Assembly (NCBI GenBank): GCA_963934295.1
Contig: CAWVXY010000007.1
Location: forward strand, 1 to 64,000
Direction: 5' to 3'
Length of the DNA stretch: 64,000 nt
From: Seribacter sp963934295
GTDB lineage: Bacteria > Verrucomicrobiota > Verrucomicrobiia > Opitutales > Seribacteraceae
The position numbers were made by a program, and so were the translations under genes. Positions 17,354 through 25,908 of this stretch are shown piece after piece. Numbering within the stretch: the first letter of the stretch is position 1; each line of letters begins with the position of its first letter. The notes beneath the pieces were generated by a model, which saw nothing but the letters and a program-made list of their open reading frames with translations, searched no databases and was not told where the DNA came from.

Positions 17354-18676
17354 ATGAACATGAACATCACAGAAAACAATGCGGGACAAAATGACAATGA
17401 CTCTTTGTGTGGAGTATTTAAGGAGTACAGCGATGGAATAAAAAAAGCATTAATAGAACAGTCTTACACTAAACCGACTCCAATTCAGGAACAATGTATG
17501 CACCCTATTTCCGAGGGTAAAGATGTGATCGGAATCGCTCAAACGGGCACGGGAAAAACGGCTGCATTTTCTCTCCCGCTCTTGGAAAGAATGGTCGCCA
17601 ATGACAAACAATTTAAAACAAGGAATCCAAAAGTACTAATTCTTGCACCCACGAGGGAATTGGCATCCCAAATTGGAGAAAGCATAGAAAAATATGGAAA
17701 GAATCTTCCCTTTCGACACACAGTTATCTTTGGTGGTGTCGGACAAAAACCTCAAGTTAATGCATTACGAAGAGGCGTTAATATATTGGTTGCCACACCT
17801 GGTAGGCTAATTGATCTGATGGATCAGGGCTATGTACACTTAGAGGATTTAGCTTGTTTTATTTTGGACGAAGTTGATCGAATGCTCGATATGGGTTTTA
17901 TACATGCAATTCGACGAATTCTTAAAGTTGTACCTAAGGATAGACAAACCCTGTTTTTTTCTGCCACAATGCCCCCATCCATGGAAAAACTCGCTCTTTC
18001 CATGGTTCGAAAAGACCCTGTTCGAGTTGCAATCGCACCTAAAGAACCAACAGTTGATCGTATCAATCAGTCCCTTTTTCATGTCCCCAAAAATAGCAAA
18101 ATTAATCTTCTGCTCAAATTATTGGAAAATTCCGATTTGGAAAAGGTGGTAGTTTTTACACAAATGAAACATATGGCCAACCGCGTGGCTAAAAAACTCC
18201 AGGGAAATGGATTTCCGTGTGCCGCAATTCATGGAAATAAAAGCCAATCTGCCCGTACTAAAGCACTCCATGATTTTAAGAATGGTTCATCCAGAGCGCT
18301 TATTGCCACTGATGTGGCAGCAAGAGGACTGGATATTAATAAAGTCACTCATGTAATTAATTTTGATTTACCCATGGAAGCCGAAACTTATGTTCACCGA
18401 ATTGGTCGAACTGCACGTGCCGGTGCGGACGGAGAAGCCATCTCTTTCTGCGGTAAAGAAGAAAATGAACTTTTAAAAAGTATTGAGAAATTGCTTAAAA
18501 AACCAATTCCTGTTCAGGATACTCCCGAACTTCCCAAAATCGAAAATAACATCCGGCAAAATGATTTTTCGAATAAAAACAGAACACCCCAAAGAAGATT
18601 TTCCCGAAAACAGAATTCGAATAATTCATCTCCCTCGAAAAGTAGACCTAGGAATCGTTCAAGAAACAGACATTAA
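17354..18676 (+). CDS. DEAD-box RNA helicase (RhlE-like)
   Basis: 440 residues from ATG 17354; upstream in-frame TTG 17267 would only add a hydrophobic tail. Motifs in order: Q motif (KPTPIQEQCM), I AQTGTGKT, Ia PTRELA, ATPGR, II DEVD (a variant of DEAD), III SAT, ARGLD and VI HRIGRTARAG. The C-terminus (about 400-440) is short and rich in Arg/Asn/Ser (RRFSRKQNSNNSSPSK), as in the RNA-binding tails of RhlE/CsdA-type helicases. Likely acts in rRNA maturation or mRNA turnover, particularly in the cold. The DEVD box is seen in several bacterial members and should still bind Mg-ATP. Confidence 0.9.
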   Translation: MNMNITENNAGQNDNDSLCGVFKEYSDGIKKALIEQSYTKPTPIQEQCMHPISEGKDVIGIAQTGTGKTAAFSLPLLERMVANDKQFKTRNPKVLILAPTRELASQIGESIEKYGKNLPFRHTVIFGGVGQKPQVNALRRGVNILVATPGRLIDLMDQGYVHLEDLACFILDEVDRMLDMGFIHAIRRILKVVPKDRQTLFFSATMPPSMEKLALSMVRKDPVRVAIAPKEPTVDRINQSLFHVPKNSKINLLLKLLENSDLEKVVVFTQMKHMANRVAKKLQGNGFPCAAIHGNKSQSARTKALHDFKNGSSRALIATDVAARGLDINKVTHVINFDLPMEAETYVHRIGRTARAGADGEAISFCGKEENELLKSIEKLLKKPIPVQDTPELPKIENNIRQNDFSNKNRTPQRRFSRKQNSNNSSPSKSRPRNRSRNRH

Positions 18677-18815
18677 ATTGGAATCATAAAGCAGGCTGAT
18701 TCTTAATCAAACTTCCTTATTATTCATCGGCAATTTTCGTATCGGATATTAACAAAAATTTTAATTCTGGCTGAGAACCATTATTTATTACCTTTTATAC
18801 AACTTAAGTTTTAAA

Positions 18816-19748
18816 ATGAGCTCGACTTGTAAATCGATTGTAAACAGTAAATTCTTTCAGAGGCTTATCATAACTACAATCCTGCTTGCCGGGATTGTGG
18901 TAGGCGTGCAAACCTACAAAGAATTTTCGGCTAAAAATGCCTTTATCCTAAACACTTTGGATACAATAATTTTAGGAATTTTTGTAATTGAGGCAGCGAT
19001 TAAAATTCTGGCAGAGGGAAAGCGACCTCAGAATTATTTTAAAAACCCATGGAACATCTTTGACTTTGTTATTGTAGTCGCCTGCTTACTTGAACCGATT
19101 ATTCATGTAGGTGCCGACTTCCTTCCCGTTCTTCGCTTAGCCCGCATTTTACGTGTGCTTCGTTTAGTATCAGCAATTCCAAAACTACAACTACTGGTCA
19201 CTTGTCTGCTGAGAAGTCTGCCTTCGATGTTTTATGTTAGTATTCTTCTTTTCCTACTTTTTTATATTTACGGAACCATGGCAGTTTTTCTTTATGCGGA
19301 AAATGATCCTATTCACTTTAGGAATCTTCAGACCTCTATCCTATCTCTATTTCGCGTTGTCACATTAGAGGATTGGACGGATGTAATGTATATCAATATG
19401 TATGGCTCAGGGAATTACGGTTATGGAACTGAAGAGATAGCCAAATGGACTCCCACATCATCTGCCTCTCCACTTGGAGCCTCTTTATTTTTTGTGAGTT
19501 TTGTACTCATCGGAACTATGATTGTGCTGAATTTGGTGATCGGAGTAATTATGAACAGCATGGACGAATCAAATGCTGAAATGAAAATTAAACAAGAATT
19601 AATCCGCCGGAAAACAAACCCCGAACCTGTACGGGATGCTTTACATGACTTACAAGTACAAATGGCAAAAATTACCGAAGAAATGCATATCATAAAGAAA
19701 TTACTGGAAAAAAAACCTGCAAATAAAACAGGTTTAACCTCAGATTGA
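18816..19748 (+). CDS. Voltage-gated cation channel, NaChBac/NavAb fold, acidic selectivity filter
   Basis: 310 residues, one six-helix channel subunit (a tetramer is expected). S1 about 17-32, S2 about 47-66, S3 about 80-97. S4 carries Arg107, 110, 113 and 116 at three-residue spacing (VLRLARILRVLRLV). S5 about 135-158. The pore-loop filter is TLEDWTD (183-189). S6 about 221-247 ends in NLVIGVIMNSMDES, and a C-terminal coiled coil follows (about 275-300). Bacterial Na channels have TLESW; extra acidic residues at positions 186 and 189 match those known to confer Ca2+ selectivity on engineered NavAb/NaChBac. The P-loop-to-S6 linker (190-220) is longer than usual. Ca2+ preference is inference. 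Confidence 0.85.
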   Translation: MSSTCKSIVNSKFFQRLIITTILLAGIVVGVQTYKEFSAKNAFILNTLDTIILGIFVIEAAIKILAEGKRPQNYFKNPWNIFDFVIVVACLLEPIIHVGADFLPVLRLARILRVLRLVSAIPKLQLLVTCLLRSLPSMFYVSILLFLLFYIYGTMAVFLYAENDPIHFRNLQTSILSLFRVVTLEDWTDVMYINMYGSGNYGYGTEEIAKWTPTSSASPLGASLFFVSFVLIGTMIVLNLVIGVIMNSMDESNAEMKIKQELIRRKTNPEPVRDALHDLQVQMAKITEEMHIIKKLLEKKPANKTGLTSD

Positions 19749-19785
19749 TTCAATTTCTAATAAACTCGATTACTTTGTTTTGATG

Positions 19786-19824
19786 AACCCCATGTTCTGT
19801 GTCTTACATTCATGGTGCGGGGTT
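19786..19824 (+). other. Leader hairpin before leuS
   Basis: Stem aacccc/ggggtt (6 bp) with an inner catg/catg pairing, between the channel gene and leuS. It could be a terminator of the channel gene or a leuS leader structure; it has no U-run and no T-box sequence. Confidence 0.25.
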
Positions 19825-19875
19825 TACTTTTGCCAAATCCAGACAAAGTCTTCATCATAAACTTCACTTTTAAAA

Positions 19876-22449
19876 ATGGCAGACGAAGAAAAACAATACG
19901 CATTTCTCGAAATCGAGAAAAAATGGCAAGAATTTTGGGAAGAAGAAAAGACTTTCCGAGCTGAGGATAAATCAGAAAAACCGAAGTTCTATGCCTTGGA
20001 TATGTTTCCCTACCCTTCGGGGGCTGGTCTGCACATTGGACATCCCGAAGGTTATGTCGCATCCGATATTCTAGCCAGATACAAAAAGGCCTGCGGATTC
20101 AATGTACTTCACCCTATGGGATGGGATGCGTTCGGTCTGCCTGCTGAACAATATGCGATCAAAACAGGAACCCACCCATCTGTTACAACCCAGGCAAATG
20201 TTGATAACTTTAGACGCCAAATAAAAAGTATTGGATTTGCGATCGACTGGGACAGGGAGATTAACACCACCGATCCAAAATATTACCAATGGACCCAATG
20301 GATCTTTCTTAAACTCTTCCAAAGAGGACTTGCCTATGTGGCTGAAAAACCTGTTTGGTGGTGCCCCAATTTACTCGCCGTTCTTGCCAATGAGGAAGTT
20401 GTGGATGGAAAATCTGAGGTAGGAGGGCATTCTGTAGAGCGACGAAACCTTAGGCAAGTTGTCCTACGAATCACTGCATATGCAGAAAAACTTATTTCCG
20501 GGCTTGACGATTTGGATTGGCCTAACTCGACTAAACGCCAACAGAAAGCTTGGATTGGGAGATCTGAAGGAGCCGAAGTTCAATTCAGAATCGAAGGAAT
20601 GGATGATAAACTCGAGGTCTATACGACCCGGCCTGACACACTTTACGGAGCGACCTATATGGTGGTTGCTCCAGAACACCAACTTCTGGAAAAACTCGTT
20701 ATTCACGAAAAGAAAGAGGAAGTAAAAGCTTACATTGAATTAGCCGCAAAAAAAAGTGACCTCGACCGGACTGATCTAGCCAAGGATAAATCAGGGGTTT
20801 TCACTGGGAGTTATTGTATCAATCCTGTGAGTGGAGAAAAAATACCTGTCTGGGTTGCTGATTATGTACTTATTACTTACGGGACGGGCGCAATCATGGC
20901 AGTGCCAGCTCATGATGAAAGAGACTTTGAATTTGCAGAAAAATTTGGCATTCCAATCAAACGAGTCATCACTCGAACAGATGGGGATGAAGAAAAATCA
21001 AAACTACCCTACTCCGGACCAGGAGTCATGGTTCACTCGGCAGAATACGACGGGATGGATGCCGATAAATGCAAAGCTAAAATTATTACCGACCTCGAAT
21101 CAAAAAAAATTGGTAAAGGTACGGTTAATTATAAGCTACGCGATTGGATCTTTTCTCGTCAACGCTACTGGGGGGAACCCATTCCCTTAGTGTGGGTATC
21201 CCTCGAGAATTTTGAAAAGGCCAGGGACACCGATGGGATTATTCGTGAACTATTACCCAAAGAACCAGTAACTTCAGAAAAAGAGGGTGAAACCTTTTAT
21301 GCCCTCCCTATCCCTGCTTCTGAACTGCCTTTACGATTACCAGAGGTTGAAAAATACCATCCATCTGGAACGGGAGAAAGCCCGTTGGCTACAATTCCAG
21401 AGTGGCTCAATATATGGTACGATCTGAATACAGGTCGTTCGCTCTCCCAAAACCAACCTAAACCCGAAGGTGAAAACTGGGTACCTGCAACTCGCGAGAC
21501 TAATACAATGCCTCAATGGGCGGGATCATGCTGGTATCATTTACGCTATCTCGATCCGAATAACAGCGAGCATCTTGTTGATCCGGAAAAGCAAGCCTAT
21601 TGGGGAGCTCCAGACTTTTATATTGGAGGTGCGGAACATGCTGTCCTTCACTTACTATACGCTCGATTTTGGCACCGGTTCCTTCACGACGAAGGGATAC
21701 TGGCTCAGCCAGAGCCATATAAAAAACTCTTTCACCAGGGATTAATTCTTGGTGAAGACGGAAATAAAATGTCCAAAAGTGTTGGTAATGTGGTCAGTCC
21801 GGATGTGGTCATTAATGCTTATGGAGCCGATTCTCTTCGACTCTTTGAAATGTTCCTTGGTCCGTTGGAAGCAGTAAAACCTTGGAGTGAGAAAGGAATT
21901 GAAGGGGTTCATCGTTTTCTAAAAAAAGTTTTCCGTGAAGCAAACTCTCCCGAAAAACATCTAGTAGGCGAAGAACATAACCCAGAGACTCTTCGCCTTT
22001 TGCACGAGACTATTCTTAAAGTAACTGAATCCATAGAAGACCTGCGGTTCAATGTTGCGATTTCACAAATGATGATCCTCGCAAATCACCTGCAAAAAGT
22101 TGAAAACTTCTCCGTTGAGACGATCAAAGTTCTGCTACAACTCCTCGCCCCTCTTGCCCCACACTTATCCGAAGAATTATGGGAAAAAGTCGGGGGCACC
22201 CCATCCATTGTGAACCAGCCCTGGCCCCAAGCTCGAAAAGAACTTTTAGTAAGCGATGAAATAACCATTGTATTTCAAGTAAACGGGAAACTTCGTGGAG
22301 AAGCCAAGTTTTCTAAAGAAACAACGAAGGAACAAATTATTGCCACTGCAAAAGAACATGAAAAAGTATTAGCCTTTACCTCGGGTAAAGAAATTGTAAA
22401 GGAAATCTATGTTCCCGGTAAACTTGTAAACCTTGCAGTGAAAGGGTAA
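19876..22449 (+). CDS. leuS: Leucyl-tRNA synthetase
   Basis: 857 residues, normal length for bacterial LeuRS. The class I HIGH motif appears as GAGLHIGHPEGY (about 51), the KMSKS loop as GNKMSKSVGN (about 632), and an intact CP1 editing domain lies between them (TTRPDTLYGATYMVVAPEH, GTGAIMAVPAHDERD). Anticodon-binding and C-terminal domains are complete. The normally conserved phrase ending the zinc-ribbon-like insertion (MRQWMLKITAYA) reads LRQVVLRITAYA, a small local divergence. Cytoplasmic, essential for charging tRNA-Leu. Confidence 0.97.
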   Translation: MADEEKQYAFLEIEKKWQEFWEEEKTFRAEDKSEKPKFYALDMFPYPSGAGLHIGHPEGYVASDILARYKKACGFNVLHPMGWDAFGLPAEQYAIKTGTHPSVTTQANVDNFRRQIKSIGFAIDWDREINTTDPKYYQWTQWIFLKLFQRGLAYVAEKPVWWCPNLLAVLANEEVVDGKSEVGGHSVERRNLRQVVLRITAYAEKLISGLDDLDWPNSTKRQQKAWIGRSEGAEVQFRIEGMDDKLEVYTTRPDTLYGATYMVVAPEHQLLEKLVIHEKKEEVKAYIELAAKKSDLDRTDLAKDKSGVFTGSYCINPVSGEKIPVWVADYVLITYGTGAIMAVPAHDERDFEFAEKFGIPIKRVITRTDGDEEKSKLPYSGPGVMVHSAEYDGMDADKCKAKIITDLESKKIGKGTVNYKLRDWIFSRQRYWGEPIPLVWVSLENFEKARDTDGIIRELLPKEPVTSEKEGETFYALPIPASELPLRLPEVEKYHPSGTGESPLATIPEWLNIWYDLNTGRSLSQNQPKPEGENWVPATRETNTMPQWAGSCWYHLRYLDPNNSEHLVDPEKQAYWGAPDFYIGGAEHAVLHLLYARFWHRFLHDEGILAQPEPYKKLFHQGLILGEDGNKMSKSVGNVVSPDVVINAYGADSLRLFEMFLGPLEAVKPWSEKGIEGVHRFLKKVFREANSPEKHLVGEEHNPETLRLLHETILKVTESIEDLRFNVAISQMMILANHLQKVENFSVETIKVLLQLLAPLAPHLSEELWEKVGGTPSIVNQPWPQARKELLVSDEITIVFQVNGKLRGEAKFSKETTKEQIIATAKEHEKVLAFTSGKEIVKEIYVPGKLVNLAVKG

Positions 22450-22544
22450 CGCTCAATGGATGATTTTCTTACTATTCATTTGGGGTTTCAGAAAAATCAC
22501 CCGAAGGATAGGTTTAGAAAAAATCATGTCTTAACGAAATAATT

Positions 22545-23381
22545 GTGAGCAAATTTCTACCTCAAAACTTTGACGCTTCTAAAACACTCGTACTCATTGC
22601 AGGACAGGGATTCTACCCCACCCTTCTCGCTCAACGAGCCAAGTCTTTGGGGATTAATCTCCGACTGATCGAATTGGGAGGTGAAACATCGGAGGAACTG
22701 GTCCAATCATTCCCAGCAAATGAACGATCGGTAGTTAAGGTCGGACAGGTGGGAAAATTACTCAAGGAATTAAAAAAATTTAATGCCGGTTATGCGGTTA
22801 TGGCTGGACAAGTTACACCCGGTAAACTTTTTCGTGGACTCCAACCCGATCTAAAAGCGATTCGTATGCTTGCTGGGCTTGATCGTAAAAATGCCGAAAC
22901 GATTTTTGGTGCGATCGGAAAGGAGATTGAAAATGTAGGAGTTCACTTGCTCGATGCAAGAGTCTTTATGGATCAAGACCTAGCCGAGGATGGTGTTATG
23001 GTAAAAGGTAAAGAAAAAATCGAGCCCCACCACCTCACACATGGAATCGAGATCGCCCGTGAAAATGCTCGTCTCGATGTTGGACAGGGAGTTGTGGTGA
23101 GTCGAGGGACCGTTCTTGCAGTCGAAGCCTTTGAAGGAACTAACGCGATGCTCGAGCGAGCCGGTAAATTTGGGGCTAAAAATTGCTTATTTGTAAAATT
23201 AGGAAAACCTAATCAGGATACACGTTTTGATGTTCCTGTCTTTGGCCTACAAACCCTAATCGCAATGAAAGAACTTGGAATTAAGAATACAGCACTTGAA
23301 TCAGGAACCGTACTTATTCTCGACAAAACCACCCTATTATCCTCAGCAAAAAAATGGGGTCTAGGAATAGTGGGGATATAA
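22545..23381 (+). CDS. lpxI: UDP-2,3-diacylglucosamine pyrophosphatase, LpxI type
   Basis: 278 residues with a GTG start at 22545. It matches the LpxI (DUF1009) family: N-terminal LVLIAGQGFYPTLLAQRAKSLG, central DARVFMDQDLAEDGVM, and C-terminal KLGKPNQDTRFDVPVFGLQTL. LpxI hydrolyses UDP-2,3-diacylglucosamine to lipid X and replaces LpxH in many bacteria; it shows that the organism makes lipid A. In many genomes it sits near lpxA/lpxB, which are absent here. Confidence 0.92.
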   Translation: MSKFLPQNFDASKTLVLIAGQGFYPTLLAQRAKSLGINLRLIELGGETSEELVQSFPANERSVVKVGQVGKLLKELKKFNAGYAVMAGQVTPGKLFRGLQPDLKAIRMLAGLDRKNAETIFGAIGKEIENVGVHLLDARVFMDQDLAEDGVMVKGKEKIEPHHLTHGIEIARENARLDVGQGVVVSRGTVLAVEAFEGTNAMLERAGKFGAKNCLFVKLGKPNQDTRFDVPVFGLQTLIAMKELGIKNTALESGTVLILDKTTLLSSAKKWGLGIVGI

Positions 23382-23698
23382 AATATTCAGCCCCCACCTT
23401 TGAGAATCTAAAATACCAAAATAGTCATGTTAGCTATAACTAAAATGGTGACTTCCGTATTCGCCGTGCATCGTAAACTCAGTAACATGACCTTTTTTAG
23501 GTCCAAGTGGGTACCCTCGTACCGCCCTTAGTCTTCCGATTTACGGCTTGACTGCAAACGACATTCGATAGATTCCCGAATTAATAGGAGTAAGGAAAAG
23601 AACCAAGAAAACTTCTCGCACGAAACAGAAGTCATATCCAATTTACATTCTAGAACCAACGAGGTCAAGATGTACTTGAAACCAATAAACTTCTGTTA
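23382..23698. other. Gene-free region with stable hairpins, possible structured RNA
   Basis: 317 bases between the convergent lpxI and an unknown gene hold no ORF. Two tight neighbouring hairpins are visible: gacct-ttttt-aggtc (23489-23503) and ggtac-cctc-gtacc (23510-23523). Base composition looks less AT-rich than other spacers here. It could be a small RNA on either strand; I cannot match it to 6S RNA, tmRNA, RNase P or SRP RNA. Confidence 0.3.
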
Positions 23699-24481
23699 TT
23701 AATCGTTTAAAGTGTTTCTAATAATGGTAGAAGTTCGTGAGTAAAGAACATCATAAAGTTTTGGTAATTCCCGCTGCCCATCAGTAAAAATTTTTAATTT
23801 ACTATCCTTGACCGCAACTTGACGCACCAATAAATATTTGGATGAATAATCTTCGAGAACACCAGCTTCTTTAACTATTCCTTCCGATGCCTTTCTTTCC
23901 ACTACAATAGCTTGGCCTCGATATTTTTCTAAGATCGGCTCCCATGCATTTGGAACTAGTTCGGTTAAACCACTTCCAATTTCATTCATTCGCTTATCAG
24001 CATTTTTAACTTTAGAGACAGAGGAATCTTTACTCATTGCACCAATTATCGTCTGGGCCGCTTGTCCAAAAGCATCTCTTAACATATTGTAAAAATTAAG
24101 CACTACTCTAAAAACTTTATCTTTAAACGATGGATTTCGAATACGAACCAATTCCTTTGCCCATTCAAAACCGGCACGAGTATCTTCTTGCGGTGCGGGT
24201 CGAATTATAAAGGGGATTTTATCTACCTCATGCGGGTGAATAACCAAGGATTTCACCTCACCGAAAGGTTGTTTTTTAGGCTCGTGGTAAACTAACTCAA
24301 TCCCTTGAGCGAAAATTCGAACTTCGCCACTTTGCCAATCATCCGTTCCATAGGGTAATAAAACTTTATTTCTATCCAATTTTTTCAGGCAATGATCTCG
24401 TGCACGCCTTTTTAATGCAGTCCCGAACAGAGCAGATAAAAACAAAAATAAAAGTGGTAACCAAAATGCCAGCGACTCCAT
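23699..24481 (-). CDS. Membrane-anchored protein of unknown function
   Basis: 260 residues from ATG 24481, chosen because it starts a good N-terminal membrane helix (ESLAFWLPLLFLFLSALFG). The rest is soluble, mixed alpha/beta, with no motif I recognise. It has a stretch on a beta-rich character (LPYGTDDWQSGEVRIFAQGIELVYHEPK) and an amphipathic segment in the middle (VVLNFYNMLRDAFGQAAQ). It is divergent from a lipoprotein gene, with 111 bases between the assigned starts, so both may serve the envelope. Function unknown. Confidence 0.7.
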   Translation of the reverse strand: MESLAFWLPLLFLFLSALFGTALKRRARDHCLKKLDRNKVLLPYGTDDWQSGEVRIFAQGIELVYHEPKKQPFGEVKSLVIHPHEVDKIPFIIRPAPQEDTRAGFEWAKELVRIRNPSFKDKVFRVVLNFYNMLRDAFGQAAQTIIGAMSKDSSVSKVKNADKRMNEIGSGLTELVPNAWEPILEKYRGQAIVVERKASEGIVKEAGVLEDYSSKYLLVRQVAVKDSKLKIFTDGQRELPKLYDVLYSRTSTIIRNTLND

Positions 24482-24592
24482 AATTTGACTCACTTTGTGA
24501 AAGTTTCTTGGAAAGACGAGAGAATTTTTACTAATGTCTTGCATGAACGCGTTTCTATTGTTTGCATACAGATTCCCTATTTGCCCTTAGTC

Positions 24593-25603
24593 TTGAAAAA
24601 TTTCCCTTATCATTCCATCTGCATCTTGCTTTTGCTTTTTCTGAACTGCTGTTCAGAGGAAAAACTTGATGCCCCCAAAAACGCCACCCAGCCAAAGACG
24701 CAGTCGGAAACGAAAGCGGAACAAGCGATAAAGACTTCTTCTCTGGATTTTCCAGATGTATACATTGAGGAACTTGACCAATCTCAAGAATTTTATAAAG
24801 AACAGCATGAAACCAGTTTTAGTTTTGTTTCCAAAAAAAATTGGTTCAGCTATACAGCCGGTAAGGATGGTATTTTGACGAAAGTTCTTCTTTTTGGAAA
24901 ACCGAATTTTAAACCATCAGATCATTATGGAGACTCAATGCATGGTTTCCTTAGGGAAGGAAACCCAAACACAGGTCCCAAGCTTGGTGAATGGGACTTA
25001 TCTCGGGACGATATTGTCAACCAGATCGCGGCCCAAGGCTTAGCTTCAAGGGATGCCGGTTGGATAACCATCAGAATGCGGGGTGAAATCCCTCAAATTG
25101 CGGGTAAAACCTACTTTTTGGTTTGTGAAAAAATAACGGGAGGAAAACCTTGGTTCGGAGCTTTTGCATTTGGGGAAGGTAATCCATACCTGCCCGGCAA
25201 ATTTTGGCTACATCCTGATCATGACCTCGTATTCAGGACCTATGTGGGTAAGACTCCCCAGCAAGTTGCCAAAGAACAAAGAAATGAAGAAATTTCCAAA
25301 GAACTTGGCATTGTAGATGACAGCATTCCACAAAACCCTTCAGATTTACCCACCCCACTACCCATTTCCCAATCTCCATCGAATAATCTTGTTATACAGA
25401 ATATTGAAAAGGAAGAAGAGCCTCAAATTGAAAATAAAGAAACCCCATTAGTTCCAATTCCCGAGATTGAAAAGAGCATTGAACCTAGTGGTGAACAAGT
25501 TGAAGAGTTAAATTTAATTCAAATTCCAAGTAATAATATTGAGGAGCAAAATAACTCATCTGAAAAAAAGAGCCTCTTCAACAGACTTTTTAAGAAAAAG
25601 TAA
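24593..25603 (+). CDS. Putative lipoprotein of unknown function
   Basis: 336 residues from TTG 24593. No in-frame ATG exists upstream of the hydrophobic segment HSICILLLLFLNCC, which ends in a lipoprotein-type cysteine; the start is therefore uncertain and may lie further upstream (TTG 24485). Mature part: about residues 60-230 form a beta-rich domain (FSFVSKKNWFSYTAGKDGILTKVLLFGKP; the Trp-rich AGWITIRMRGEI). A long Pro/Glu/Asn-rich linker with repeated PxPIxxxE follows, and then a basic end (KKSLFNRLFKKK). Unknown function; likely envelope-associated. Confidence 0.65.
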   Translation: MKNFPYHSICILLLLFLNCCSEEKLDAPKNATQPKTQSETKAEQAIKTSSLDFPDVYIEELDQSQEFYKEQHETSFSFVSKKNWFSYTAGKDGILTKVLLFGKPNFKPSDHYGDSMHGFLREGNPNTGPKLGEWDLSRDDIVNQIAAQGLASRDAGWITIRMRGEIPQIAGKTYFLVCEKITGGKPWFGAFAFGEGNPYLPGKFWLHPDHDLVFRTYVGKTPQQVAKEQRNEEISKELGIVDDSIPQNPSDLPTPLPISQSPSNNLVIQNIEKEEEPQIENKETPLVPIPEIEKSIEPSGEQVEELNLIQIPSNNIEEQNNSSEKKSLFNRLFKKK

Positions 25604-25636
25604 TTTTTTCTCAAATTCTTCTTTATTAGAAGAAAC

Positions 25637-25661
25637 AACACTAACATTGCAGACAAGTGTT
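25637..25661 (+). terminator. Weak hairpin after the lipoprotein gene
   Basis: aacact/agtgtt, a 6-bp stem with a 13-nt loop followed by tttg, 34 bases past the stop codon. Weak candidate; the remaining spacer up to 25908 holds only the tRNA. Confidence 0.3.
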
Positions 25662-25694
25662 TTGAAGATTTCTAAAGACGAAGAAAATTAAAAA

Positions 25695-25771
25695 TGGTAC
25701 CAAAGGGCGGACTTGAACCGCCGACCTCCGCGTTATGAGTGCGGCGCTCTAACCAGCTGAGCTACTCTGGC
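25695..25771 (-). tRNA. tRNA with CAT anticodon (elongator Met or Ile2)
   Basis: 77 nt, full cloverleaf on the minus strand with encoded CCA (25695-97). Acceptor GCCAGAG/CTTTGGT, D-stem GCTC/GAGC, anticodon loop CTCATAA, T-arm GGCGG-TTCAAGT-CCGCC. It lacks the three G-C pairs of initiator tRNA, so it is an elongator. CAT serves Met, or Ile when the C is lysidinylated; the TTCAAGT T-loop resembles Ile2 but does not decide. Pair 31-39 is an A-C mismatch and 1-72 is G-U. Confidence 0.93.
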
Positions 25772-25908
25772 AAATTTCTCTCTTAAAAATATCCATTTAA
25801 TTCAAATCGTCAATAATAAGCTTATCTGAAAATAAAAACTTATCTTTACTCTTTACCATTTTCAACAATCGACAATGATGTGAGATTTCCGAAACCATTT
25901 ATTAAATC

